Notes: a model not told the origin generated them from the sequence alone. Positions 33,717 to 46,235 are shown, counted from the first letter of the stretch. The stretch: DNA of 64,000 bases from Adiantum capillus-veneris (GCA_014529385.2 CM043948.1:23178451-23242450); one strand, 5' to 3'. Translations and numbers: made by a program.

Positions 33717-35804
33717 ATGGCTGACAACAACACAGATGTATTCAAGATGTTTGCTGTTGAGGACAGATTAGATTGGGACAATTACCCTATGTGGGCTCAC
33801 ATGATGCAACATGTTCTTGTGTCAAAGGGCATTTGGAATATTGTGCAGGGCATTGATGTACGTCCTGGTTCTGAGTATGTAGGCGATGTTGACGATGTTG
33901 CAAGTCTTGCTGCTATTAGAGTTGTTTTGCCTACGGTAGAACAAGCGTGTTGGGATGTAAAGGATAAGCAGGCTCATGCATTGATTGCGTTGTATGTGAA
34001 GCGCACCATTACTCCTCACATTCGTTTAGCAAAATTTGCAAAATAGGCTTGGGATATTCTAGCAGGTTTTTATGTAAGCCGCAATGAGGCTAAAATTGCT
34101 TCGCTGCTAAAGAGCTGGAATCGAAGATTATGCATGAGGATAATGATATGGACACTTTCCTTGCTGGTGTTAAGGATAACAATGAGAAACTTATTTCTGC
34201 AGGTGAAGTCATTTCAGACAGTTCCCTCGTGCAGACTGTTCTTGATGCCTTACCGGATTCTTACCAGACTTTTGCTAGTACTTGGAGACTTATGACCCAA
34301 GGAAATCCTGACTTGTCAAGTGTGATGCATTATGCACATTGCTGTTGCAAGAGTCACTTTCTAGAAAAACAAGACTAAGCAGCCTGCAGTTGAACTGGCT
34401 TTTATTGCTTCTCAAAGAAAGGGTGGTAATAGCAATGCAACCACTTCTTATGGTTCTGCTGTGAGTGGCAAAACTTCTGTTCCTAATGCTTCTGCTGGCA
34501 GAAATTCGTCTAGAAATTCTAGTGATAAGGGCAAAAAGAAGATGCGTTGCCATTATTGTAAAGCTAATGATCACTTGATCAAGCAGTGTCCTAAGTTGAA
34601 GGCCAAAGAGGCTAAGAAGAAAGAGGGTGGTTCCACTACAAATGCAGCCATTGTTGAGTCTTCTGTAAAAGGAGACTGTGATGTTGATGTTGATGCAGAT
34701 TGGGCTTTTAGTGCAGAGTGCACTTACAATCCTGCTGTCCATGATGCAGGCATGTCAGTTGCTGCAGATTCACTTGTGTGGTATTTTGACAGTGGTGCTA
34801 CAAAGCACATTACCTCACATACTCAATTGTTCACCTCTCTTGAGTCTGTCCCTCATGGGAATTCAGTCACTTGTGCCAACAATGCCTCTTATCCAATCCA
34901 GGGGGCTGGAAAGATTGTGCTTACTACTGCAAATGGTAGTTCTTTCACACTTGTTGATGCACTTTATGTACCTGGGATCAAGAAGAATCTTTTGTTTGTA
35001 TCTGCACTTGCTAGACTTGGACTTGTAGTCAAATTTGTGGATGACAGATGTACAATTCATGATCTCAGTTTTGGTGATGAAATTGTTGCGTTTGGCCTTT
35101 TGTGCCCCGTGGGCTGTATAAGCTCACTTTGTATGACAAGTGTGGATAAAATTTTGCAAATGCAGTTGCAGATTCAAGGGCTGTTTCAGATGCAAAAATG
35201 TGGCATGCACGTTTTAGGCATCTGAATTTTGCCAGTTTGCTGTGTTTGCAGAAATCTGATATGGTTGCTTCTTTGCCGCCTCTTGAAGCATCTGTCAAAC
35301 ATGTTTGTGAAGGCTATATTTTGGGTAAGATGCAGCGTTCAAAGTTTCCAAAGGATGGTTCAGTTAGGGCCACATGCAGGTTGCAGCTTGTGCATAGTGA
35401 TGTTTGTGGACCCATGCAAACTCCATCCTTGAGCAATTACCTTTACTTCGTGACTTTCATTGATGATTACTCCAAGCATGCATGGGTATTTCCGCTTAAA
35501 GCGAAGTCCGAAGGTTTTATGTGCTTCAAACAATTTCTGGCTATGGCTGAAAATGTCTCGAAATGTACTATGGGCACCCTTTGTTCCGATCGAGGGGGGG
35601 ACTATATGTCTCATGAATTTAATGCATTTCTGGCTAGTCATGGGATAAAACACCAATGTACAGTGCCTTATACACCTCAACAAAATGGTGTTGCTGGGAG
35701 GAAAAATAGGTCACTTACAAACATGGCTTGATGTATGGTCAAAAGTCAAGCTTTGTCGCATTCTTTTTTGCTTGAGGCCATCATGTGTGCCACTTACGTA
35801 CTTA
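33717..35804 (+). pseudogene. A3 gag-protease-integrase, broken
   Basis: Start MADNNTDVFKMF at 33717. A stop replaces Gln near 34045 (AKFAK-stop-AWDIL). Frameshifts near 34110 and 34375. Zinc knuckle CHYCKANDHLIKQC. Protease YFDSGATKHITS. Frameshift near 35105-35190. Integrase keeps HSDVCGP and SDRGGDY; the third acidic position reads NGVAGRKN (Gly codon 35696-35698). A TGA follows at about 35729 where A2 has an Arg codon (MARCMV). Confidence 0.9.
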
Positions 35805-36720
35805 AAATCAAGACCAAGCTAGTCCAAGCTATCTCCAAACAAATACAACTGGAGGGGAAAGGCAAAAAAGCTAGAGAATGCTATCGTAGACCAGAAAGCT
35901 ATTGCCACCTTCTTCTTCATCTTCATCTTTGTCTTCTTCTGCCATGTACACTTTGGGCCTTGGATTTCTGTTGGTGCTGCATTTGCCAGTTTTTGACTAT
36001 CTAGCATCAAAGACTTGCAAATTGCTGCAAGTCTTTGATTCTAGACAGTCCTTTGCTATGTGACCTCTTTGCCACACTTGAAACAAGTCTTGTTACCATT
36101 GCCAACTGTAAAAGCTCTTCCCCCTGAAATAGCATTCCTCCCTTGATTCTTCTCCTCGAACATTAAAGAGTTGATGACATTTTGAAAATCTGGTGTTGGA
36201 TCCTTCTCCTCAATGATGGTCATGATCTGGTCAAAGCTAGGTGGTAAGGCTGCTAGAAGAATTGTGATTTTGTCCTCCTCTGGTACTGAACTATTTACAT
36301 AAACTAGTTGTGTGGTCATGCTTTTAAGGCGATTGACCAAGCTTGCAATATCTTCGTTATGTTCCATTTGCAATTTGTATAGATCTTTCTTTAAGCTTAC
36401 TTTGCTTTTCTTTTTTCTAGCTCCAGAGTTTATTTTGAGTGCTTCCCATGCAACTGATGAAGTATCACAATCATCAATAAAGTGTACATAATTGTCATGT
36501 AGTGCAGTGATTATGATTCCTAATGCTTGGTCGTCCTTGGCTTGATTTTGTGCACTCATAGCTCGTGTTAGTGCTTGTGCACTAGCAGTAGATGTTGGAT
36601 CAGTGAACGTTGGTTTGACTATACCTCACAACTACTTTTTCATTAAGTAGCCTTTCAACTCGGTTTGCCAAGTATGAAAGCCCTCCCTGTTAGATTTCCC
36701 AAGCCCCTTCTCTTACATCG
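35805..36720 (-). pseudogene. copia-type gag of another family, frameshifted
   Basis: Minus-strand Gag. The N-terminal part near 36700-36600 reads WQTELKGYLMKK and LW.IVKPTFTDPT across a stop. It is open from 36559 (MSAQNQAKDDQALGI) through LLAALPPSFDQIMTIIEEKDP to a zinc knuckle, CFKCGKE(G)HIAKDC, with one base missing (stop at 36056). The WQxxLKGYL..LW and LPPSFDQ features mark a UBN2/copia-type Gag. It faces opposite to A3 and is fused to A3's truncated end. No primer site could be found to its right. Confidence 0.8.
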
Positions 36721-36860
36721 CGCTAATAGAGGGGTCTTAGCTTAGGAGACTCTCTTAGCCAGTGTCTACCTCCTTACACATGCACAAATGCCCCTTAGGA
36801 ATGATAGAAAATTTATTTTGTAAGTTATTGTGCTTGGCTGCAAGATTTTTAACTTTATTG

Positions 36861-36861
<1 letters not shown>

Positions 36862-36920
<59 letters not shown>
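36862..36920. repeat. (GA)n microsatellite
   Basis: About 26 AG units with one interruption (ggg) near the right end. Confidence 0.95.
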
Positions 36921-36923
<3 letters not shown>

Positions 36924-37089
36924 AATTTCTATGATTTTGTGAAGCTCCTCTTCATAGAGTGAAGTCACTCTTCACAAGAAAATGTCTTCTTTGATTTCTT
37001 GGAAGGCCCGTCTTGAAGCTCGACAATTTTGTAAAACCACCTTTGAATGCTTTGTTGAAAATCCTTTTGAATCTCTCTTGAAGGGAGGT

Positions 37090-37654
37090 AGGGTAGGTTC
37101 TTAGAACTTTGTTGATTTGGCTTTTAAAATGTCGTCGATCATCTCTTTTCTACTGTAGGTGGGAAAGGGCTCCAAAAGAGGGCAAGAACCTTTTGCAAGG
37201 CCGATAGGAACTCCCCCTTGGGGTTTCGGTGGTGCTCGAGGCCGTGTGATGTGGTACTTATGCCAACGCCCATGCCACACGGGCGGAGTCAAGATTGGAA
37301 TTGCGGGCACAGGCTCGGGTAGGTGCAGGCAACGGGCAGGATCTCCAGGCAGCAGGCGATGACAGTTGGGTCACAGTCGGTAGCTTAAAAAGGCATCCGG
37401 CTAGTGGGCATGTCCGTCCAAACTCGAAACGAGTTGCAATGTGCTTGAGCGCTTTGGCTCAGAGCCATTGGGCCACTTGTGTGTGGGTGCCCCCTACCTT
37501 TTGGGGTTGACCTCCTAATAATAGGAGGTTCTCACATGCACTGCACACAAAACAAAGTGTGTGGCCTTGACATGCTTGTCAAGCCTTAATGTGCAAAAGA
37601 CAAGCCCACACACACAGGAAAGATACTTTGGAGCTGTTGCAATACAATTTTTGT
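37090..37654. other. GC-richer segment without a recognisable gene
   Basis: Contains gggtttcggtggtgctcgagg and a short inverted repeat cctcctaataataggagg (about 37509-37526). Short open frames on both strands match nothing known to me. Confidence 0.4.
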
Positions 37655-38929
37655 GTTCCTTGTGACCTTCATGCATCATGAGCATAACATAAACTTTGTG
37701 GAAAGCATTAGCTATCCCAAGCCTCAGTCCCAAGACCTCAAACACCTTCGAAGGTGGAGAGAGCTAGCAGGGAATGAGTGTAGGGAAGAGAAAGAAGAAA
37801 CATTTCATAGGAGTAAGAATTAGTTCCTCACTTATCATCACTCTTCTTGCTAGCATACATAATAGCATAGTAATGAAGATGGAGAAGATGGAAAGATTAA
37901 GCATTGTAGCATGGCTCTTGGTTGAATTTGCATTCCATAGCCAAGAGTTTTGGCGTAGGCTCTCAACCTCTCTACTTTCTTGGAGAAGGAGAGGGAGATC
38001 TTGCACTTTGCACAATACACAATGAGAGAGTGTGTGAGTGTGTGTGGGAGAGTATACCCCTCAAGAAACCCCCTAGCTTGCTTTGGCCAACTCCCCCTTG
38101 TAACTCATGCTTGAAGCTCATTGGACCCCTCTTGGCCTAGCCAATCACAAGCAAGGGCATATCAAGCAACAAGGGTAGCCTTGGGACAAGTGTCCCCCTT
38201 TCCTCTTTGAGAGAGAGGACTTGATAAATGCTAAAACAATTAATTAAATCCACTAAATTATCATTGGAGCCCTTGGACGGCCAACCAATAGGCTTTAGAA
38301 ACACCATGAGGGTAACCTAGCTAGGGGCTTGACATGTGTCCTACTTGCCTCTTGGGAAAGGGGTGCCCTTTGGGAGAGAGACTGGTCAAGCAACCACCCC
38401 CCCTTTTTGCATGGCTGGCCCCCTCCTTGTAGGGATTTGGTTTGACTTTTGTGATACCTCAAACCCCTCAACCTTGGGCCCAGTTCTCACCACAAGCTTG
38501 GCCCTTAAGCCCCTCAAGCTTGGGCTCCCACCTCAAGTACAACCCTAGCATCTCAAGCACCTCAAAGCATCTCAATCATCAAGCACTTCAAGCATCTCAG
38601 TCATCAAGCATGACAAGCACCTCAAGCTTGGGCCGGGTTCCCACCTCAAGCACAACCCTAGCTTACCTAAGGTCAAAGGACTTTTAACACTAATTATTAG
38701 AGGTCTTCAATGAAGCTAACCCTAAGGTATTTAAGCTCCATTGGTTAGCCTTGATCTTTGACAGACCATCTCTGATTTGCACCCCTTTACCATTGGCCGC
38801 ATGTTGAGATAGATCTATAAGCACATGTCTATATATCCTAACCCTTGTTCCCGTTTATTCTCCCACATTAAATGATCAATTTAATATGAGAAAATCATTT
38901 GGGTTGGTTAGATATTATATTTTATGACA
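37655..38929. repeat. orphan LTR-like copy of the Ty3 LTR family
   Basis: Colinear with the Ty3 LTR at about 14850-16089: shared cctcagtcccaagacctcaa, gtggagagagctagca, attccatagccaagagt, cccacattaaa.gatca and the right end ttttatgaca. The left 280 bp of the LTR (with the TG end) is not recognisable here, so this is a truncated LTR, or a relative with a different start. No Ty3 coding sequence adjoins it. Confidence 0.7.
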
Positions 38930-38952
38930 TGGAGCAAGAGATAATAAGCCCA

Positions 38953-39235
38953 CTTATTATCTCTTTACCTAAAATGGAGATTTTTTGTTCAAATTTCTTG
39001 TCATACACTAGTTGTACACACTATGAATAGATCACGTGGCAAGTTTCATTAGGTTTGGACCACTTGAAAAAATCACACTTATTATCTTGCCAAAAAGCGC
39101 TTATTATCTTTTGGTCCAAAATGAAGATTTTTTCCAAAGTTTCTTGACCCAGACTAGTTGCACAAACTATTAATATGTCATTTGGAAAGTTTTACAAGGT
39201 TTGGAACAATTTTCAAGTTTTTAGCTCCCTTTTTG
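38953..39235. repeat. imperfect ~147-bp direct duplication
   Basis: cttattatctcttt..actagttgtacacactatgaat at 38953 recurs as cttattatctttt..actagttgcacaaactattaat from 39100. Both units end in a caaggtttgga/taggtttgga block. No coding potential. Confidence 0.6.
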
Positions 39236-39617
39236 TAACTGTTAATAATTTCTCAGACACATATGTGGGATTATTCTTCAGGCTGATGGCTTCTATGAGA
39301 AACTTGTATGCTGGCTTACATGCCAGTGCTGCTACCAGAATTCTTTGGACACCAATTTTTGTCTTCTTTTTGGCTTGAGCATCTTCTTCCAAGAATTTGC
39401 TGACTTCATCAGTAGAGCATGGAGTGGGCCTTAGTCAAAAAGGAAAATATAGATCATGTGAAAGTGCTATTGTTGTTGCTTGTACTGGTCTGCCATTGAT
39501 TTTAGCAATGATTGTGTTTGGATTGAAAGTATCTATAACCTGCTGAATTATTTTTGCATAAAAAATTAACCTTTGTAGCTTCAAGTACTACCTCCATACT
39601 CCATAGCTTGAGAAAGG

Positions 39618-41757
39618 ATGAACAGGACAATCATGGAACGAGCACGAAGCATGCGGCTACATGCAGGCCTACCGCTTGAGCTTTGGGCGGAAGCTGTAAG
39701 TACGTCTGTGTACTTAATCAATCGGTCACCCTCAACAGCATTGGATGGGGGAGTTCTAGAAGAGGCATGGACAGGTAAACCGGTGAATTATTCATTTCTC
39801 AAAGTGTTTGGGTGTGAGGCTTTCATGCACATAGATAGAAGCCTAAGATCAAAGTTAGATGCAAAGTCCAAAAAGTGTTTCTTCATTGGCTATGGAGAAG
39901 GAGACTTTGGGTATCGCCTATGGAATCCTGAAGATGGTAAAATCTTCAGGAGTAGGGATGTAATTTTTAACGAACAAAATATGTACAAAGATTACTTGGA
40001 AAGAAAACAAACAAAAGAAACAGGTGATGAGTACATGGAGCTTGAGGACGGTGAAGACTCAAGGACTGCAAACGGTGACAATGTGCAACAACGTCAACCA
40101 AATGAGGAGCCTCAACCTATTCCCCGAAGATCTACAAGAGCAAGTAGACCTCCAAAAAGGTTTGTCCCTTCCTTCAACCATCTCTTGATCTCAGATTCTG
40201 GAGAGCCGGAATCATATGAAGAAGCTATGCAACATGAATCCAAAGAAGAATGGACGAAGAGCATGCAAGTGGAGATGGACTCACTACATCGCAACCAAAC
40301 ATGGGAGTTGGTTGAGTTGCCTAAAGGTAAGCGGGCACTTCAAAACAAATGGGTGTACAAGCTAAAGGAAGAAGAAGGTGGGAAGAAAAGGTACAAGTCT
40401 AGGCTTGTGGTAAAAGGGTTTTCTCAAAAGAAAGGTATTGACTTCAATGAAATATTTTCTCCTGTTGTAAAAATGAACTCAATTAGGCTTGTCTTAAGCC
40501 TTGTGGCTGCTCATGATCTAAATCTCGAGCAAATGGATGTAAATACGGCATTCCCTCATGGTGACTTAGAGGAGGAAATCTACATGCTTCAACCAAAGGG
40601 GTATGAAGTAAAAGGTAAGGAGAAAATGGTTTGCAGATTAAAGAAGAGCTTGTATGGTTTAAAGCAAGCATCAAGACAATGGTACTTGAAGTTTGATCGA
40701 TGGATGTTGGATCATGGATTCACAAGATGCAACTCGGATCACTGCGTCTACACGAAGAATTTGGGAGATGGAAAATTCATCATCCTAATGTTGTATGTTG
40801 ATGACATGTTGATTGCAAGTGCTAACATGCAGGACATCAAAGACCTAAAAGAGGAGCTGTCCAAATTTTTTTTCAATGAAAGATTTAGGTGCTGCAAAGA
40901 GGATACTTGGTATGAAAATATCAAGGGACAGGACGAAGAAGACAATAAAGCTATCTCAAGAAGATTACATCAAGAAGGTACTAGAAAGGTTTGCAATGCA
41001 AAATGCAAAACCAGTTTCTACACCTTTGGCTGGTCATTTTAAACTAACGAAGGATATGTGTCCAAAGACGCAAGAGGAGATAGCCTATATGTCTAAAGTT
41101 CCATATGCTGCAGCGGTAGGTTCTCTAATGTATGCTATGGTCTGGACAAGGCCAGACATTGCACATGCAGTGGGAGTTGTGAGTAGGTTCATGGACAACC
41201 CAGGTAAAGAGCATTGGCAAGCTGTGAAGTGGATACTTAGGTATCTAAAAGGGACAACAACAAATGCTTTGTATTTTGGAGGAACTGATATTTTTCTAGA
41301 AGGGTATGCTGATGCAGATATGGCAGGTGACAAAGATACTCGAAGGAGCACTACTGGCTATGTGTTCACGGTTGGAGGCACAACAGTAAGCTGGGCTTCA
41401 AAGCTACAAAAAGTGGTTTCACTTTCTACCACAGAAGCAGAGTATGTATCAATGACGGAGGCAAGCAAAGAAATTCTGTGGCTTCACAGATTCTTAGAAG
41501 AGCTTGGATTCAAACAAGACAACTGTGTCTTGTACAGTGATAGCCAAAGCGCTATCCATCTTGCGAAGAAATCAGCCTTTCATTCAAGGACAAAGCACAT
41601 TGAGGTGAGATATCACTTCATACGCACTCTTTTGGAAGAGGGACAACTAAAGCTAGGAAAGGTGCATACAAGCAAAAATCCTACAGACATGTTTACAAAG
41701 GTGCTCAACAAGGAGAAGTTGAGCTTTTGCTCATCTTCAATCGGCATTCAAGGATAA
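39618..41757 (+). pseudogene. copy E integrase C-terminus, RT and RNase H, one frameshift
   Basis: Integrase tail MNRTIMERARSM and LPLELWAEAV, then FGCEAFMHI and RSRDVIFNE. RT from EEAMQHESKEEW: LQNKWVYKLKEEEGG, RLVVKGFSQKKGIDFNEIF, MDVNTAFPHGD, YGLKQASRQWY, and catalytic LYVDDML near 40795. A T8 homopolymer near 40866-40873 shifts frame. The next frame continues MKDLGAAKRILGMKI. RNase H keeps YADADMAG, TEAEY and YSDSQSA and ends IGIQG with TAA at 41755-41757. Apart from the one shift and the missing 5' part, this is the best preserved RT in the window. Confidence 0.95.
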
Positions 41758-41804
41758 GAAGCCAGAATGGAAAGCAGTCACAGGTTTGGTTTGGAGATCA
41801 GTCT

Positions 41805-41817
41805 CCAAGTGGGAGAT
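41805..41817 (+). other. polypurine tract of copy E
   Basis: aagtgggagatt just before the LTR start, the usual Tnt1-type polypurine primer. Confidence 0.8.
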
Positions 41818-42079
41818 TGTTAAGTATGGAGCCTGATTTACCCTTGTAATTTTCTCTGGTAAAAGCGCACATTTGTAAGGCCCCCATTATGAGGAGAAGC
41901 CATCGTGCGTGAAGGACAATCACTCACCGGAAACCAAAATTTTCACGGACAAGAATCAAGGGCAACTTTAAAGGCCTTGGGGGCGGAGGCCCCCGAGACT
42001 TTTTTTCGCCGGAATATTCCTTTTCATCGGAATATTATGGCCGGCGGCGGCCGAAAAGTGGTCGAAAAACAACCGGTCG

Positions 42080-42172
42080 GTTGGCCGGTGGCCGGTAGTC
42101 AATGGCCGATGGCCGGTGGTCGGAAGTCAATGGCCGGTGGCCGGTAGTCGGAAGTCAATGGCCGGTGGCCGA
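42080..42172. repeat. 28-bp minisatellite in the copy E LTR
   Basis: agtcaatggcc recurs at 42097, 42125 and 42153, an exact 28-bp period. Units are built from ggccggtggccggt words. Probable U3 enhancer-type repeat by position upstream of the TATA box. Confidence 0.85.
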
Positions 42173-42301
42173 ATTCAAAAGCGGACTTGTCTTCTCAAGG
42201 GCGGCCACACATGGGCGGATTGGAGGGTCCGATTTGGACTTATTCGCACAAGGCTGGCTACACATGGGTGTCTCTCATAAGAGAGGGCAGCCCTTTTGGC
42301 C

Positions 42302-42310
42302 TATAAAAGG
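42302..42310 (+). promoter_or_regulatory. TATA box of the copy E LTR
   Basis: TATAAAAGG, about 485 bp into the LTR and downstream of the minisatellite: a normal U3 promoter position. Confidence 0.7.
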
Positions 42311-43441
42311 AGGCCATTTCTACACACATTTCATAGTGTGAAGTTGATGCAACAAGGTGAGTGTGAGGTGGTGAGAGTGAAGCAAGGCGGGAGCTCCATT
42401 AAGGGTATAATCCCTTTGTAAACTACTTCTTGTTTTGAAGTACTAATGCCATTGAGTGGCCGCTTTCCCGTGGACGTAGCCCACATTGGGTGAACCACGT
42501 ATATCGTGTGTACTCTCTCTCTCTCTCTCTACTCTATAATCTCGTGTATATAAATCTGTCTCTCTCCATTAAGTAATCTACTCAATTATCTATTTAGCTA
42601 CGTCTTATTTCCTAACACTCATTGCCGAATACCAGAAGTTCCAAGTCGCCTGAGTATATGTTTTGCCGGGACGTAATGATCATGTTGATAAAGGCTTTTT
42701 CACTGCCTTCATCAAGTATTGATAGAGGTTGGGAGATGACTTGGAGTAGTCATGTGGAATCCTATACATTTATGCTTCAAGGATCACATCCATCAAGACG
42801 GAAATCAAGAAGCTACATTGGGCAAAGGAGTTGCGAGTGGTTTAGTTATACTATTTTGCGACCACCAAGAAGAAGAGCAAAAACTTCCTTATTGATAAAC
42901 GTGTAGTCACTCAAAACAAGTGGGTCTACAATTAGTGACCACCAAGAAGAAGAGGGGAAACTTCCTTATTGATAAATGTGTTGTCACTCAAAACGAGTAG
43001 GTCTACAATAGAGTTATCAAAGTTGTTTCACCACAATGGGTGAAGACTTTCCCACTTTTCAAGAATTTTCCTTTAACCACAAGAAGACTTGTAATTTATG
43101 AACCTAAGAATTATCATATTGATGAGGTAGTGTGTTGTAGAGTGGTGCTTACAAACGAGTATCACATGTATTACTATGTACGAGGACAGCCCGCTCATAG
43201 AATCATGTAGCTTGATATGATAAGCAAACTCTTGTAAATACTTTGCAAAAATTATAAAATACTTTTTTAATCTTCAATTCATGTCTTAAGTTTTTCCTTG
43301 AGTTGTTAAAAGTTGAAATCCTTGAAAATATTGTCTTGAGTCTTAAATCAAGCCACTGATAAGTGTATTGTTGCATAGGTACCATCCATTGCCTTGTACA
43401 CTACCGTATAGGAGAAAAAACTTCTTCTAAAGAAAGCCCAA

Positions 43442-43585
43442 CCTCCCACATTCAAAGGCGAGGGAACCCATATTGAGCATGATGAAGAAGCTTGGATTGA
43501 GTCTATGGAAGACTATTTCAAAGCTGTGGAGACCCAACTCATGCCATGTTTCGCGTGGCTATAATGATGTGAAGATATGCTAGTG
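43442..43585 (+). pseudogene. Ty3-type gag, left fragment
   Basis: Reads PPTFKGEGTHIEHDEEAWIES then MEDYFKAVET, the N-terminal Gag core of plant Ty3 elements, followed by HAMFRVAIMM in another frame. It is interrupted near 43585; the continuation EDIKRVVTKRYLPS is found near 46240. Confidence 0.75.
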
Positions 43586-44622
43586 ACAGCCGTTTTTCGG
43601 TTCTCTATAATTGCCATAGTGAGCTACTCACCCTATCAAAATCACTCAAACACTGTGGTTATCCTCACCCTTTTATTGTACATAGGCGTGTGTGAGTTAG
43701 GGGACTTTCCCCATATCTCCTTAAAACCCTTAGCTAACTAGTAATTGGGCTAGTTGAACCAAAAAGATAAATAATAATAATAATAATAAAAAATATTATG
43801 ACCCATTTGTGTGTAAGTATTTCATTGTATATAGAGCCTAAATATAGGGATTTTTAAATAAAATTTTTGGTATTTATTTAAATATTTCTATCTAAATGTG
43901 TGTTATTCACCTAAGTATGCTATGTACATTTACTCACCATTACCATGATCTTTCTTACCATGTATTCTATAAAAATTCATTTCATGAAAGCTTCTCTTAT
44001 TTTTGGTGTGAATCCACTCTAAGAAAAAACCTCAAAAAAATACTTTTCACCATCAGTCATTGCCTTTCACTAAATTCCTATTTTCTACAAGTATTTTTCC
44101 TTATCTCTTGTAAATAAATATACATCAATAAAAACAAATAAGGACTCCTCATTCGATTCCCTATATTTTCATATATGTATTTTTTGTATATACAACTAAC
44201 ACTATTCTAGATTCCATGAATTAGTTATTTACTAATATGTTTTTTTTTCATCATATCCATATATTATATTTGTGCATAATTCACAACCATGCATGTTTTT
44301 AAACCTTTAGAAATCTATTAGGTCATGCTCTCATGAAAGGAGGGGCTCACCTTTGGGGCCTTATGCAAATTCAACAAAAGGGGGGCCATTGAAGATTTTT
44401 TTGTGAACAAAAATAGGCATTTTGGTGGGATTTTTAATATTTATCTCCACTCAAAATTTGAAGCGGTGATCAAAAGACAAAATGTGACCCAAGAGCTAAA
44501 TAGTAACCTCAAAATTTTGATAAATTTTGGAGCTACCTCTAGAGAGATAAGATTTTTTTTGTGGACCCCAGTTCGCCCACTTTTCTCACAAAGTAACCCA
44601 TAGTCTTCTCTCACCTCCTTTC

Positions 44623-44656
<34 letters not shown>

Positions 44657-46235
44657 TCATTTCTCTCTATTTCTCACTCAACTGTGCAACTTTCACAGTT
44701 TTCTCACCTTCTTCACCATTACCCTCCCCTCTCAGACCGGTAGCTCTCTTTTGAAGCTCTACCTACATCCACCATCTCCATATCTCTCTCTATTACTCCT
44801 ATATTACAATTTTATTCTACCCTTTCAAGAATGCATAAAAAATCAACAACCTAACTATACTTAATCTCTACAAAATGAGAGTTTTTTTATCAACAAAATC
44901 CTCATTCTCTTTGTGGTGATTCGACTATGGCGGCGGTGTGAAAAGAAGAAGAAGAAGAAGAATGGTGATCACTTTTGACAATCTACGCAAGGGTGAGTCC
45001 AAGATTCCTCAAGGGTACACCCATCTCATTCACACCTCTCTTCTCATCCTTCAAGTCATTCTATCCATTGTAACTATCTTACTAACCTTTTCTAGTGAAT
45101 ACTGACATTAACTGCTAACCCTTTCCTGTAAATTGCACCCACTCTACTCTACCTTAGAGTAGGCAACCTCACACAAAAATCACTCACCTCTCTAGAATCT
45201 TCTCTATTTCACCTCAATAGTTCTTTCCTCTTGAGCCTAGATCCATGTGACTCAAGAGACAAGAGAACCCCACTCTCATAAGAACATATAAAAAATTTCA
45301 TAAGCATGGTTTTCTATGTAAATGTTATCAGGAGATAATCCTAATAAGGGCTCTCCTCACCTATAAATAGAGCCCTTTTTCCTTTGTAAATGGCATGATC
45401 TCTACACTATTGCTCACTAATTTGAGCGTACTATTCGCCATCTTAGTTATAGGGAGAGAGAATGAGCTCTCTATACACCATTACTTGTGGCGTATTGAGC
45501 TAGTTGTAGAATTGCAAGGGAGTGAGTGATTCATAACTTCCAATCAAAGTTGTACTTACTCTTGCACATCAATTGAATTAATAAGTTGGGTGCTACCACA
45601 GTTCAAAACTCTCTTGAGTCTCTCCAATTCACGCTTAGCAACCTCATCTCGTTTGGTTTAAGGTGACACATTTTCATTTTGAGATTCTTTTGTTGTATTT
45701 TCTTGTATGTGACTCAAGAGCTCTTGTGTTTGTTTTTTGTTGCTTGAGAAAACATTACAAGAGGGTTGTATGGTGAGAGGTTTCCCATAACCCTAAGATA
45801 ATGTATAGATCCCAACATCATCAAACTTAATTGTGTCTCTTGACTCTCCTCCAAGATTTTTATACACCCGTGTCAATCATTTAAAGTGAATCTTAATTCT
45901 TGCACAAATCTGTGTGTGTGTGTGTGTGTGTCTCTCTCTAGGTATTTGGTGTGTGTATTTGTCGCATTGATATTAGTTTTAGAGTACCCTTCCTTCTCGA
46001 TTGTATTGCTCAGGGATTCTCCTCTTCAACGTCCTAGTTTGCTCTCTAACTAGGTGGTGCCCCTTCACTTGTTGTTGGCTGTGGGTTTGTTGTGGTTTCT
46101 CTTGTTTGTGGGAGCCCCAACCTCAATTGAGAAGCACAAGATCCTTGAGGGGTGTTTAGAGGTCGCCCCGGCCCCAAACCGCCTCACTAGAAGCAACATT
46201 GCAAGGACTTGAGTATCCTAGGATCTTCCTAGTCT
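43586..46235. mobile_element. about 2.65 kb insertion in the Ty3 gag, LTR-like, with a TATA box
   Basis: Separates two halves of one gag. The interior is AT-rich, without coding sequence, and has tandem taa units (43768-43788) and (CA)n at 44628-44653. A good TATA box TATAAATAG lies at 45362-45370 and (TG)n near 45908. Size, lack of genes and a single strong promoter suggest a solo LTR of a large element. Clean TG..CA ends and a target duplication could not be fixed (gatat occurs on both sides). Confidence 0.45.

Larger units (their letters stand above)
33176..35804 (+). mobile_element. copia family A, copy A3, truncated in the integrase
   Basis: 5' LTR, primer site, gag, protease and most of integrase, colinear with A2, then an abrupt end at about 35804 (cacttacgtactta) where minus-strand sequence of another element starts. 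No RT, RNase H or 3' LTR. It lies just inside the end of the Penelope-like element's right repeat. Confidence 0.93.
39600..42617 (+). mobile_element. 3' half of a Tnt1-like copia element (copy E)
   Basis: Starts abruptly within the integrase C-terminal part at about 39600-39618 and continues through RT, RNase H, polypurine tract and an 800-bp 3' LTR. Gag, protease, integrase core and the 5' LTR are missing. Protein sequence (KFFFIGYG-type block, RSRDVIFNE, NKWVYKLKEE) differs from family A and resembles the widespread Tnt1/TNT-like plant lineage. Confidence 0.92.
41818..42617 (+). repeat. 3' LTR of copy E
   Basis: 800 bp, beginning TGTTAagtatgg and ending cctaaca, with short inverted ends TGTTA/TAACA. 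It contains a TATA box and a 28-bp minisatellite. Confidence 0.85.
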
